Of a DNA stretch of 64,000 nt, positions 19,246 through 27,325 are shown piece after piece. The first letter of the stretch is position 1. Each line of letters starts with the position of its first letter. A program made the position numbers and the translations under genes. The DNA lies in assembly GCF_021395205.1 (NCBI RefSeq), contig NZ_JAJVCS010000004.1:186001-250000 (forward strand). Direction: 5' to 3'. Source of the DNA: Polynucleobacter sp. IMCC 30228. GTDB lineage: Bacteria > Pseudomonadota > Gammaproteobacteria > Burkholderiales > Burkholderiaceae. The notes beneath the pieces were generated by a model. That model was not told the DNA's origin. It made no database searches and saw only the letters and a program-made list of their open reading frames with translations.

Positions 19246-21792
19246 CTAGTTTTTATCAATCATTTTTTCTTGGCCACCTGTTTCTACTAAGACCATGGGA
19301 CCACTAGGTAATATTTTTGGCGCCTTAGGGGCGCGTTCGGCCCGCGGTTGAATGGGTTCAGCATTCATTTGCGTTTGTGCTTCGGCAAATTTAGTCGCAT
19401 CGGTAGCAACCCAAACCATTCCCGCTGATTGCACCACTTGCTCCAAAGGCGCCTCTTCTAAACGCGAGAAGGAGACTTTAGGTAAAGCAGCAGGCACGGG
19501 AACGAAATTTGCTACAGGCGCGGTTTGGGGTGCACCGCTTAAATTACTTTGTAGATCGTGCAGCGGCAAAGTAGCTGCATCACCTGCCATATGTGCCATG
19601 CCTACTGGCGGCCAGGTGGCAGAAACCTCGGTAATGGCTGGGTGAGTTACTGTTGAGTTTGAATCAGCTTCTTGAGCAGGGATATCTGTGCGATTATCAC
19701 CACGTTCACGTTGACCACGACCACGTCCACGGCGATTACGTCCCCGCGGACGCTCTTCGCCTTCAGCGTTAACTAAATCAGTGGCCCCAGTATTCGCATT
19801 GTTGGTGATGCCTTCAGGCGTGTCGTTGCCGTTTTGATTCGCTGGACGTTCAGGACGGGAATTACGGTTACGACCGCGACCCTCTTGACGAGGCTTTGCT
19901 TCACGCCCATTTGTCTCAGTAGGAGCAATTGTTTCGTTGGTAGATGCTGTTGCTGGACGTTCATTACGGCCACGGCGATTACGACCACCACGTTCATTAC
20001 CATTGCGGCCTTCGCGTGCTCCGCTAGGACGAGGACGTGCTTCGGGTGTTGCTACGGTTATTTCTGGAGTTGAAGTAAATAGTTTCTTAATGAAACCCAT
20101 AAATCCACCGGTTGACTCAGCCACCGCTTTTTCGTTCGTGGCAGATACACGTGCCGCACGGGGTTGGTTCATTGGCGCAGGTTGACTTGGCGTAATACCT
20201 TTGACTGCAGCCTCAGGTTTTACTTTGGTCTCTTCCTTGCGACTCACAATCGTATCGGCTTCTAACTCGGTAGCAGCCTCTTGCGCCATGACATAGCTGG
20301 CTTTTTGATCATCTAAACGGGGATCATCATGACGTAAGCGCTCTAATTTGTAATGCGGTGTTTCAAGATGCTTATTCGGCACCATCAAGACATTAACCTT
20401 AAAGCGACTTTCAATTTTGATGACTTCAGCCCGTTTCTCATTGAGAAGGAAAGCTGCGACCTCAACAGGTACTTGTGTATGAATAGCTGCCGTATTGTCT
20501 TTCATCGCCTCTTCTTGGATGATGCGTAGTACTTGCAAAGCAGATGATTCGGTATCGCGAATATGGCCAGTACCATTACAGCGCGGGCAAGTCACATGAC
20601 TGCCTTCTGAGAGCGCGGGTCGTAAGCGTTGCCGCGACATTTCCATTAAGCCAAATTTAGAAATTTTGCCCATTTGCACGCGGGCTCGATCATGGCGTAA
20701 GGCATCGCGTAAGCGGTTTTCAACATCTTTTTGACTTTTCGCTGATTCCATGTCAATAAAGTCGATGACGATCAAACCCCCTAAATCGCGCAAACGCATT
20801 TGGCGGCCGATTTCTTCTGCAGCTTCTAAGTTGGTGCGGGTGGCGGTTTCTTCAATATCAGATCCCCGTGTAGCGCGCGCTGAATTCACGTCAACCGAAA
20901 CCAAGGCTTCGGTATGGTCAATCACAATGGCGCCGCCTGAGGGTAGCGGTACCGTCCGCGAGTACGCAGTTTCAATTTGATGCTCAATTTGAAAGCGGGA
21001 AAAGAGCGGGACATCATCTTGATAGCGCTTGACGCGGGGTAAGTTATCAGGCATCACCACCGACATAAAGGCTTGAGCCTGTTCGAAAATATCGTCAGTA
21101 TCAATCAAAATTTCGCCAATATCGGGTTGGAAATAATCGCGAATGGCGCGAATAACCAAGCTCGATTCAAGATAAATTAAGAGCGGCGCCGAGTTGCTTT
21201 TGGCAGCCTCATCAATGGCTTTCCATAGCTGCATGAGGTAATTCAGGTCCCACTGTAATTCAACGGCATCGCGCCCAATTCCGGCGGTGCGAGCGATAAT
21301 GCTCATCCCTTCAGGAACCTCGAGCTGACCCATGGCCTCACGGAGTTCTTGACGATCTTCGCCCTCAATACGGCGAGATACACCACCCCCCCTTGGGTTA
21401 TTAGGCATTAAGACAAGATAACGGCCAGCCAAAGAAATAAAAGAAGTGAGCGCGGCGCCTTTTTGGCCGCGTTCTTCTTTTTCAATCTGAATAATAATTT
21501 CTTGGCCTTCGCGTAAGGCATCTTTAATTGATGCGGTACGAACGTCAACGCCTTCTTTAAAGTAAGCGCGGGCTACTTCTTTAAATGGCAAAAAGCCATG
21601 ACGCTCTTCACCGTAATTAACAAAGCAGGCCTCTAAGGATGGCTCAATGCGGGTAATAACCCCTTTGTAAATATTGCCTTTGCGTTGTTCACGCCCAGCT
21701 GATTCGATATCAATATCGATTAATTTTTGACCGTCGACAATCGCGACGCGCAACTCTTCTTGCTGAGTTGCGTTAAATAGCATGCGTTTCAT
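19246..21792 (-). CDS. rne: Ribonuclease E
   Basis: Endoribonuclease central to mRNA decay and rRNA/tRNA processing, and scaffold of the degradosome. The catalytic half has the S1 domain (GVITRIEPSLEACFVNYGEERHG in outline, about 35-100), the DNase I-like subdomain with metal-binding aspartates in VSVDVNSA and LIVIDFIDM, and the zinc-link CPRCNGTG. Downstream is a long disordered tail, about residues 540-848, with three Arg/Gly-rich clusters resembling GRNRRGRGRG, likely RNA-binding arms. I use the ATG at 21792, preceded by GGAGAG; a TTG four codons earlier is less likely. It has a structured leader of about 350 bases. Confidence 0.96.
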   Translation of the reverse strand: MKRMLFNATQQEELRVAIVDGQKLIDIDIESAGREQRKGNIYKGVITRIEPSLEACFVNYGEERHGFLPFKEVARAYFKEGVDVRTASIKDALREGQEIIIQIEKEERGQKGAALTSFISLAGRYLVLMPNNPRGGGVSRRIEGEDRQELREAMGQLEVPEGMSIIARTAGIGRDAVELQWDLNYLMQLWKAIDEAAKSNSAPLLIYLESSLVIRAIRDYFQPDIGEILIDTDDIFEQAQAFMSVVMPDNLPRVKRYQDDVPLFSRFQIEHQIETAYSRTVPLPSGGAIVIDHTEALVSVDVNSARATRGSDIEETATRTNLEAAEEIGRQMRLRDLGGLIVIDFIDMESAKSQKDVENRLRDALRHDRARVQMGKISKFGLMEMSRQRLRPALSEGSHVTCPRCNGTGHIRDTESSALQVLRIIQEEAMKDNTAAIHTQVPVEVAAFLLNEKRAEVIKIESRFKVNVLMVPNKHLETPHYKLERLRHDDPRLDDQKASYVMAQEAATELEADTIVSRKEETKVKPEAAVKGITPSQPAPMNQPRAARVSATNEKAVAESTGGFMGFIKKLFTSTPEITVATPEARPRPSGAREGRNGNERGGRNRRGRNERPATASTNETIAPTETNGREAKPRQEGRGRNRNSRPERPANQNGNDTPEGITNNANTGATDLVNAEGEERPRGRNRRGRGRGQRERGDNRTDIPAQEADSNSTVTHPAITEVSATWPPVGMAHMAGDAATLPLHDLQSNLSGAPQTAPVANFVPVPAALPKVSFSRLEEAPLEQVVQSAGMVWVATDATKFAEAQTQMNAEPIQPRAERAPKAPKILPSGPMVLVETGGQEKMIDKN

Positions 21793-22148
21793 AATTCTCT
21801 CCAAATGGGGTTGGAGGACGATGCGCGACGCGATGTAGATGAGATTAAGGCTACCAAAGAACTAGGTTCTATTGGCCCCTACAGGGCGTGGTTTAAAAGA
21901 GAACTAAGCTGCTAATCAGTTAGCTCGAATCGAGTCCATTACTGGACATCGTTGCCACCCCGAACGCTCGCCACAGCTACCCTCCTTTAGGGTTATCAAT
22001 GTAGGCGCGCGCCTGAAAACTGTCATCTACTCGCGGGTCGCGGCATACAGCACGCCAACCCTGCGCCTCGTTAAACAGGGGAGGGGCAACCCTGGGAATC
22101 TATTTCTGATGGTTGATTCCAGCACCACGATTGGGGTTTCAAGTAGAT
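21793..22148 (-). promoter_or_regulatory. Structured 5' leader of rne, candidate autoregulatory UTR
   Basis: This stretch has no convincing gene on either strand and is transcribed ahead of rne if the promoter at 22149-22176 is right. On the minus strand it can form several short hairpins in a row: CAGGG/CCCTG, ACCCT/AGGGT, GTCCA-GTAA-TGGAC (21934-21947, with a GNRA-type loop), GCTAA-CTGA-TTAGC, and CCC-TGTA-GGG. In E. coli the rne leader is of similar length (361 nt) and its hairpins let RNase E destabilise its own mRNA. Primary sequence here is not alignable to that by eye, so the function is inferred from position, length and folding. Confidence 0.55.
21939..21974 (-). CDS. Possible 11-codon upstream ORF in the rne leader
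   Basis: On the minus strand AAGGAGG is followed six bases later by GTG, then ten sense codons and TAA, encoding MASVRGGNDVQ. The stop codon lies inside the GTCCA-TGGAC hairpin. A consensus Shine-Dalgarno at correct spacing in an otherwise non-coding leader is suggestive, but the same AGGAGG also sits in a hairpin stem, and a peptide this short could be chance. No homologue is known to me. Confidence 0.25.
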   Translation of the reverse strand: MASVRGGNDVQ

Positions 22149-22176
22149 ATTATCAGTTGAACCCAATCTGAGCCAA
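22149..22176 (-). promoter_or_regulatory. Probable sigma-70 promoter of rne
   Basis: Reading the minus strand, TTGGCT (-35, at 22171-22176) and GATAAT (-10, at 22149-22154) are separated by 16 bases. Transcription would start near 22142, giving a leader of about 350 bases. The element overlaps the region upstream of the divergent rluC. Confidence 0.5.
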
Positions 22177-22225
22177 TATGGCTAGTGCCTTGATTATAAG
22201 GCAGAAGTTCATAATAAGCATTCTC

Positions 22226-23242
22226 ATGACTTCTCATTCCCTCGGTAAAGCGCCTAAACCACCAGCAGTGGTATTGCAAACCATTGGTCCTGATGACGCT
22301 GGTCAGCGTCTGGATAACTATTTACTGCGCTGGGCTAAAGGCGTACCCAAAAGCCATGTTTATCGGCTCATTCGTGCTGGGGAAGTACGGGTCAATAAAA
22401 AGCGCGCTGAGCCCACCACCCGCCTCGTTGAGGGTGACATCGTCCGTTTGCCACCCGTGCGCATTGCCACACCCGAGCGCGTGCAGGCTGGTCAAAATTT
22501 CGCGCGGGCTCAGCAATATGCCGCACAAATCCCGATTTTGTATGAAGATGACGTGCTCCTGATCATCGATAAGCCCGCGGGACTGGCCGTGCATGGTGGC
22601 TCGGGTATTGCCTTGGGGGTCATCGAGACTTTACGGTTGACCCGCCCAGAACTCCATTTTCTTGAATTAGTGCATCGCCTCGATCGCGATACCTCCGGGG
22701 TGCTGTTATTGGCTAAGCGCAGAAGTGCCTTGGTTGAAATGCATCGCCAAATACGTGAAGGCTTAACTGATAAGCGCTATTGGTTATTGGCGCACGGCAA
22801 AATTGAAACAGGCGCACGGGTAATGCAGTTAAAGTTTCCCTTGCATAAATTTCTCTTAGCAAATGGCGAACGTCGAGTTCGGGTTGATGCTGAGGGGTTG
22901 CCCAGCCATACTGCGGTGCGGGTTACGCAACTGTTCGCGGGGGAGGCGGGAGCGCTGAGCTTGGCAGAGGCGCAATTAAAAACCGGGCGCACCCATCAAA
23001 TTCGGGTGCATTTACAGCGTCTTGGCCACCCGATTTTAGGTGATGATAAGTACGGCCTAGAGGAAGAGGATCGCCGCTTAAAATCCAAACGCTTATATTT
23101 ACATGCCCATTTGGTGGGTTTTGTTCATCCGCGCAGCGGTGCCAAAATGCGCATCGAGTCACCGCTACCTGCCGAGTTCAACGCCTTATTAAAGAGGCTG
23201 AAGGTGGAGCCCAGCAGCAGCAACCCAGCGGCGACGCCGTAA
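22226..23242 (+). CDS. rluC: Ribosomal large subunit pseudouridine synthase C
   Basis: Makes pseudouridines at 23S rRNA positions corresponding to 955, 2504 and 2580 in E. coli. The 338-residue product has an N-terminal S4 RNA-binding domain (AGQRLDNYLLRW, then SHVYRLIRAGEVRVNKKR) and the catalytic RluA-type motif HRLDRDTSGVLLLAK with the nucleophilic aspartate, followed by LKTGRTHQIRVH and GHPILGDDKYG. I prefer the ATG at 22226 (MTSHSL); a 16-codon extension to 22178 would run into the rne promoter region. The next gene on the strand is a HAD phosphatase, about 60 bases away. RluC and RNase E are often divergent neighbours. Confidence 0.93.
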   Translation: MTSHSLGKAPKPPAVVLQTIGPDDAGQRLDNYLLRWAKGVPKSHVYRLIRAGEVRVNKKRAEPTTRLVEGDIVRLPPVRIATPERVQAGQNFARAQQYAAQIPILYEDDVLLIIDKPAGLAVHGGSGIALGVIETLRLTRPELHFLELVHRLDRDTSGVLLLAKRRSALVEMHRQIREGLTDKRYWLLAHGKIETGARVMQLKFPLHKFLLANGERRVRVDAEGLPSHTAVRVTQLFAGEAGALSLAEAQLKTGRTHQIRVHLQRLGHPILGDDKYGLEEEDRRLKSKRLYLHAHLVGFVHPRSGAKMRIESPLPAEFNALLKRLKVEPSSSNPAATP

Positions 23243-23300
23243 GCCACAAATCAGTATAGTGGGATGTTATTTAATTGAAGGTTGCTGAGGAAATGTCCGT

Positions 23301-24020
23301 TTGAACCACACGCATCAACAGAATCTAGAGCGACGCTACGATTTAATTGTCTGGGATTGGGATGGTACCGTAATGGATTCAACCCCAACCATCGTGCATT
23401 GCATTCAACAGGCTTGCCGCGATTTAGACTTACCAGTGCCCAACGATGCATTAGCTAGCTCGGTGATTGGTTTAGGTATCGATGATTCCTTGCGGCGCGC
23501 CGTTCCCAGTATTGCGCCTGCACGATACCCTGCTTTAGTTGCGCGTTTTCGTTTTCATTATTTAGCCCGCGATCATGAGTTGCATTTATTTATCGGCATT
23601 CGTGAATTGCTCGAGCACTTACGTCAAGCGGGATTTTTGCTAGCCGTGGCTACTGGTAAATCGCGGCAGGGCCTAGATCGCTCCTTGGGATTTCATCAGC
23701 TAGAAGCACTTTTTCACGCTAGTCGTACTGCCGACGAAACGGCGTCAAAACCAAATCCGACAATGCTGTTAGAGTTATCGGATGTTTTGCAAGTACCATT
23801 GCGGCGAATGCTGATGATTGGCGATACCACGCACGATCTACTGATGGCGCAAAATGCCGGAGTGGATAGTGTCGGCGTTACCTATGGCGCCCATCCGCTA
23901 GAGGAGCTGCGCACTGCCAATGCCTTAATTTGCGTTGATAATGTGCAAGAATTAGCGCAGTGGTTCAATCAACATTTGTACGAGCAAACCTTGAACATAA
24001 ATAAGAAAGTAAAGCATTGA
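23301..24020 (+). CDS. HAD-IA phosphatase, phosphoglycolate phosphatase-like
   Basis: Haloacid dehalogenase-superfamily hydrolase of 239 residues. Motif I is VWDWDGTVMDST (nucleophile and acid aspartates), motif II ATGKSRQGLD, motif III the lysine of TASKPNPTML, motif IV MIGDTTHDLLMAQNAG. The pattern matches the Gph/YjjG-like group, so phosphoglycolate or another small phosphate ester is a likely substrate. The start is a TTG at 23301: no ATG or GTG lies in frame before motif I, and an in-frame stop lies at 23286. GAGG is 10 bases before the TTG. Its TGA overlaps the ATG of the downstream peptidase gene. Confidence 0.88.
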   Translation: MNHTHQQNLERRYDLIVWDWDGTVMDSTPTIVHCIQQACRDLDLPVPNDALASSVIGLGIDDSLRRAVPSIAPARYPALVARFRFHYLARDHELHLFIGIRELLEHLRQAGFLLAVATGKSRQGLDRSLGFHQLEALFHASRTADETASKPNPTMLLELSDVLQVPLRRMLMIGDTTHDLLMAQNAGVDSVGVTYGAHPLEELRTANALICVDNVQELAQWFNQHLYEQTLNINKKVKH

Positions 24021-24961
24021 TGGAGCCGAAAGAAAACTGGGAGCGACAGGCTCTTGAGCATTTACTGCTTGAAAATTTAAAAGAAACTCGTAAGGCTAGG
24101 CGCTGGAAAACAATTTTCCGCTTAGTTTTACTAGTGTTAGTTGTCGGTATCATTGCCCAGGTATTTGATTTGCATATACCAGGCCGTGGTATGCATATTG
24201 AAAAGCATACCGCTTTAATTAGTTTAGATGGCATGATTTCACCGACTACGACAGCGAATGCAGTCGACGTGAATGCAGCGCTAGATGCGGCTTTTGAAAA
24301 TACCAATAGCGTCGGCGTGATCTTACGAATTAATAGCCCGGGTGGCTCACCAGTTCAGGCGGGCATGATTAATGACGAGATTCGCCGCTTGCGTACTTTG
24401 TATCCACAAAAACCATTCTATGTGGTGGTAGAAGATATTTGTGCATCGGGTGGATATTACGTAGCGGTAGCGGGTGACAAAATTTTAGTTGATAAAGCTA
24501 GCTTAATCGGCTCAATTGGCGTGGTCATGGAGGGCTTTGGTTTTACTGGCCTAATGGATAAATTAGGAATTTCTCGCCGCTTGATCACGGCTGGTTCGAA
24601 TAAAGGCATGCTCGATCCTTTTAGCAAGGAAAATCCGAAACAGGTTGAAATGGTGCAATCGATGTTGGATCAAATTCATCAACAATTTATTGCAGTAGTT
24701 AAAGCGGGACGTGGCACGCGCTTAAAAGAAAATGCTGAATTATTTTCGGGGCGGGTATGGAATGGCGAGCAAGCAGTTCAATTGGGTCTGGCTGATGGGT
24801 TTGGTACCGTTGATTCGGTAGCCCGCGATATTTTGAAGGCACCAGATGTTTTGGACTACACCTTAAAGGAAAATTTTGCTGAAAGGGTAGCTAAAAAGTT
24901 TGGCGCAGAAATGGGCACCTCAATGGGTCAAGCGTTAATGAAAGATGCCAATCTGAAATAA
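24020..24961 (+). CDS. sppA: S49 family signal peptide peptidase, SppA-like
   Basis: Inner-membrane serine protease of 313 residues that cleaves leftover signal peptides. One transmembrane helix (about 30-52, TIFRLVLLVLVVGIIAQVF) precedes the periplasmic domain. The Ser-Lys dyad is probably the serine in ICASGGYYVAVA and the lysine in ITAGSNKGMLDPF; LIGSIGVV lies between them. At this length it is the half-size form, as in Bacillus and many betaproteobacteria, not the tandem E. coli protein. I chose the ATG overlapping the HAD gene's TGA; a TTG one codon earlier is not needed. Confidence 0.9.
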   Translation: MEPKENWERQALEHLLLENLKETRKARRWKTIFRLVLLVLVVGIIAQVFDLHIPGRGMHIEKHTALISLDGMISPTTTANAVDVNAALDAAFENTNSVGVILRINSPGGSPVQAGMINDEIRRLRTLYPQKPFYVVVEDICASGGYYVAVAGDKILVDKASLIGSIGVVMEGFGFTGLMDKLGISRRLITAGSNKGMLDPFSKENPKQVEMVQSMLDQIHQQFIAVVKAGRGTRLKENAELFSGRVWNGEQAVQLGLADGFGTVDSVARDILKAPDVLDYTLKENFAERVAKKFGAEMGTSMGQALMKDANLK

Positions 24962-24982
24962 GTAGTACGTTTTACTACGTAC

Positions 24983-25750
24983 TTAAGCTAGTAGCAAAAA
25001 AATCGCCGGACGGTTTTGTAATTCACCGGCCATTTTTTCACCAGGGTAGCGTTTCCGCCACTCGGTGAGCGTGTAGGTATGAATCGATTCGCTCGCTAAA
25101 CTCAGGTCGATGCCAATACATAAGCGGGTTTCTGCTGTTAATGCTTGCAGGCAAGCGTCGAACATCGCAGCATTGCGATAAGGGGTCTCAATCCAAATTT
25201 GTGTTTGTTGTAAGCGTCGCGATTCCGCTTCTAGTTGCTTGAGGCGATTAATCCGTTCTGGGTTTTGATTGGGTAAGTAGCCTTGAAATGCAAACTGTTG
25301 GCCGTTTAGACCGCTTGCCATGAGGCCTAACAAAATAGAGCTAGGGCCTACTAAGGGTTTGACGGGGGCACCTAAACCATGCGCAGCCAAAATTAATTCG
25401 GCTCCAGGGTCGGCCACTCCAGGCACTCCTGCTTCTGACATTAATCCCATATTGTGCCCATCTACTAAGGCTTGCAACAAACTCTCAGGACGTGTTTTTG
25501 AATTGTATTTTGCATTTTGCGCAGCGCCACGCCATTCCAGTAGCACTAATTCCTGCAAAGGCGTACTCAGCGGCGTAACGGTATCAATTGCCTTTAAAAA
25601 TGCCCGTGCGGTTTTAGCATTCTCCACAATCCAGTATTTCAGCGTGGCTGCTTGAGTGATGGTTGCGGCCGGCAAAACCCACGGCAATTGGTCTGCGCGA
25701 CCTTCCGCACCCAAGGTATTCGGGATAAGAAAAAGTGTGCCGATAGTCAT
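24983..25750 (-). CDS. SAM-dependent methyltransferase of the tetrapyrrole methylase fold (RsmI-like)
   Basis: A 255-residue protein related to RsmI, the 2'-O-methylase of C1402 in 16S rRNA. It has GTLFLIPNTLG at the start, MSEAGVPGVADPGAELILAAHG and PLVGPSSILLGLMASG, the SAM-pocket motifs of the family, and ETPYRNAAMFD. Sequence before the MSEAG motif differs from canonical RsmI, whose N-terminus reads more like VATPIGN. Betaproteobacteria often carry this paralogue next to maf in addition to true RsmI. Target is unknown. Its ATG overlaps the maf stop codon by four bases. Confidence 0.85.
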   Translation of the reverse strand: MTIGTLFLIPNTLGAEGRADQLPWVLPAATITQAATLKYWIVENAKTARAFLKAIDTVTPLSTPLQELVLLEWRGAAQNAKYNSKTRPESLLQALVDGHNMGLMSEAGVPGVADPGAELILAAHGLGAPVKPLVGPSSILLGLMASGLNGQQFAFQGYLPNQNPERINRLKQLEAESRRLQQTQIWIETPYRNAAMFDACLQALTAETRLCIGIDLSLASESIHTYTLTEWRKRYPGEKMAGELQNRPAIFLLLA

Positions 25751-26373
25751 TTACTGGTTGCGAACCAATTTTTTGCAGGTAGCGCAAAACCGGCATCTCG
25801 CAATAATCCGCTTAATGCAATCAGCGGTAAACCAACAAGAGCAGTGGGATCATCGCTTTGAACCGACTCAAGGAGACTGATGCCAAGCCCCTCTACTTTG
25901 GCACTACCAGCACAATCATAGGGTTGCTCAGCATGTAAATAAGCTTCTAATATCGCGTCAGATAGATCGCGAAACTGTACCGTGGTTGGCACGCTCAGGG
26001 TGGTGTACTGCTCGTCGCGCATGAAACATAGTGCCGTATGAAAGTGGACAGCATTGCCGCGCATCAACTGTAATTGGGCTAAGGCCCGCTCAAAATTACC
26101 CGGTTTGCCTAATACAGCGCCAAATAAATCAGCTACCTGATCTGAGCCGATAACCCATGCCCCCGGGTTCTGTTTCGCTATCACTCTGGCTTTCAGTTCA
26201 GCCAAACGCAAGGCTAGAGCAAGGGTAGTTTCATGGGGCAAAGGAGTTTCATCAATTGCAGGCGTGCTGCAAGTAAAGGGCAGCCCTAAGCGGGCAAGCA
26301 ATTCGCGGCGATACGGCGAGCTTGAGGCCAAAATAATTGGCGCTGGATGCCTTGCTACGTCGGAATTCGTCAT
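25747..26373 (-). CDS. Maf-type nucleoside triphosphate pyrophosphatase
   Basis: Hydrolyses modified or non-canonical NTPs to monophosphates. The 208-residue protein opens with IILASSSPYRRELLARLG, the Maf signature, followed by VIGSDQVADL and the YDCAGSAKVEGLGISL segment that is typical of the YceF subgroup, which prefers 7-methyl-GTP. In the common betaproteobacterial arrangement maf lies divergently next to yceD and rpmF, exactly as here (31 bases to the yceD start). It is translationally coupled to the RsmI-like gene downstream. Confidence 0.93.
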   Translation of the reverse strand: MTNSDVARHPAPIILASSSPYRRELLARLGLPFTCSTPAIDETPLPHETTLALALRLAELKARVIAKQNPGAWVIGSDQVADLFGAVLGKPGNFERALAQLQLMRGNAVHFHTALCFMRDEQYTTLSVPTTVQFRDLSDAILEAYLHAEQPYDCAGSAKVEGLGISLLESVQSDDPTALVGLPLIALSGLLRDAGFALPAKNWFATSK

Positions 26374-26404
26374 GAAAAATAGCGCCTTGAATTAGACTGA
26401 TGAG

Positions 26405-26956
26405 ATGAATCGTAAACAAGTTTTACCTGAAGTTGAAATTTCTGCAACTCCGCAAGCATTACAAGCGGTTGATTTGTGTGCCCCGCAAACCTACCATGGT
26501 GAGGGTAGGTTGTCGCTGGGCGCCTTACCCCGAGTGGCTTTAGAGCTGGCTATCAGCAGCCCAGATAATGGTTTTGCTTGGCAAATCCAAACCCAGTTTA
26601 CGGCTAATCAAGCCGGGGACCAAGCGCAAACCTTGCGTTTGAGGCTTAATGGACAAGCACCCTTAACTTGTCAGCGGTGTTTACAGACTTTCCAGTATTC
26701 CTTAAACGTGGAGCGTTTATTTATTGTTGTGGCCGATGAAGCGGCTGCGGATGCCTATCCAATTGAAGATGACCTTCTCGACCCCTTAGTCTGCAGCCCC
26801 CATTTTGATATATTGGCGCTAATCGAAGATGAAATTCTTTTATCCTTGCCATTAGTGCCAAAACACCCTGAAGCGCTATGTGCCCCAAGCCCATTATTGG
26901 GTGTAATTGAAGAACCTGAAAACCCCTTTAAGGTATTGAAAAATATCAAGAAATAG
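26405..26956 (+). CDS. yceD: YceD family protein (DUF177)
   Basis: A 183-residue DUF177 protein with the family's central CQRCLQTFQYSL (CxxC) motif, the LFIVVADEA strand, and the acidic DLLDPLVCSP segment, followed by a LIEDEILLSLPLVPKH helix. YceD is linked to 23S rRNA accumulation in plants and E. coli, and is nearly always encoded directly upstream of rpmF, as here. Biochemical role remains unsettled. A 109-base gap with an extended -10 promoter separates it from rpmF. Confidence 0.93.
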   Translation: MNRKQVLPEVEISATPQALQAVDLCAPQTYHGEGRLSLGALPRVALELAISSPDNGFAWQIQTQFTANQAGDQAQTLRLRLNGQAPLTCQRCLQTFQYSLNVERLFIVVADEAAADAYPIEDDLLDPLVCSPHFDILALIEDEILLSLPLVPKHPEALCAPSPLLGVIEEPENPFKVLKNIKK

Positions 26957-27033
26957 CTCTGGCGGCTGGGTTAATTGAGGCCTTTAATACCTACCCATCA
27001 ATGCCTAGAATCCCGTATTTAGAGGCATTTTTA

Positions 27034-27042
27034 TGCTAGAAT
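27034..27042 (+). promoter_or_regulatory. Extended -10 promoter of rpmF
   Basis: TGCTAGAAT matches the extended -10 consensus TGnTATAAT at five of six -10 positions. No good -35 hexamer is present 17 bases upstream. It is 24 bases before the rpmF ATG, with AGGAG in between. The same nine bases occur before rpsF. Confidence 0.5.
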
Positions 27043-27065
27043 GCCCCCTTGTTTAGGAGTCCAAT

Positions 27066-27245
27066 ATGGCCGTTCAGCAGAATAAAAAATCCCCCTCTAA
27101 GCGTGGCATGCACCGCGCCCATGATTCTTTGACCGTGGGTGCATTGGCAGTTGAAGCAACCACCGGCGAAACGCATTTACGTCATCACATTTCCCCCAAC
27201 GGTTTTTACCGTGGTCGGAAAGTCGTGAAAACAAAGAACGATTAA
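27066..27245 (+). CDS. rpmF: 50S ribosomal protein L32
   Basis: A 59-residue ribosomal protein starting [20 protein letters not shown], the invariant L32 N-terminus, and ending [15 protein letters not shown]. The zinc-binding cysteines of some L32 proteins are absent; the positions hold other residues, so this is the zinc-free form. AGGAG lies 7 bases before the ATG. A strong terminator follows, so most transcripts probably stop before plsX. Confidence 0.98.
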   Translation: MAVQQNKKSPSKRGMHRAHDSLTVGALAVEATTGETHLRHHISPNGFYRGRKVVKTKND

Positions 27246-27265
27246 TTTTTTCATTTAATCAATCG

Positions 27266-27292
27266 AAGCGGCTTTAAATTGGCCGCTTTTTT
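27266..27292 (+). terminator. Rho-independent terminator after rpmF
   Basis: AAGCGGC and GCCGCTT pair around a TTTAAATT-type loop, followed by an uninterrupted T run. It lies 20 bases after the rpmF stop and before plsX, splitting the ribosomal gene from the fatty-acid genes. Confidence 0.88.
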
Positions 27293-27325
27293 CTTGGCTC
27301 AGCAAATTTGGCAACCCCAGCGCCC

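Noticed and set aside
21793-22177. RNase P RNA, tmRNA or 6S RNA in the rne-rluC gap
   Set aside because: The hallmark sequences of these RNAs, such as GAGGAAAGTCC for RNase P, are absent. A leader of rne explains the region better.
24962-24984. AT-rich inverted repeat (AGTACGT/ACGTACT) between sppA and the RsmI-like gene
   Set aside because: It can form a bidirectional stem, but pairing is ambiguous and no T run follows, so I do not call it a terminator.
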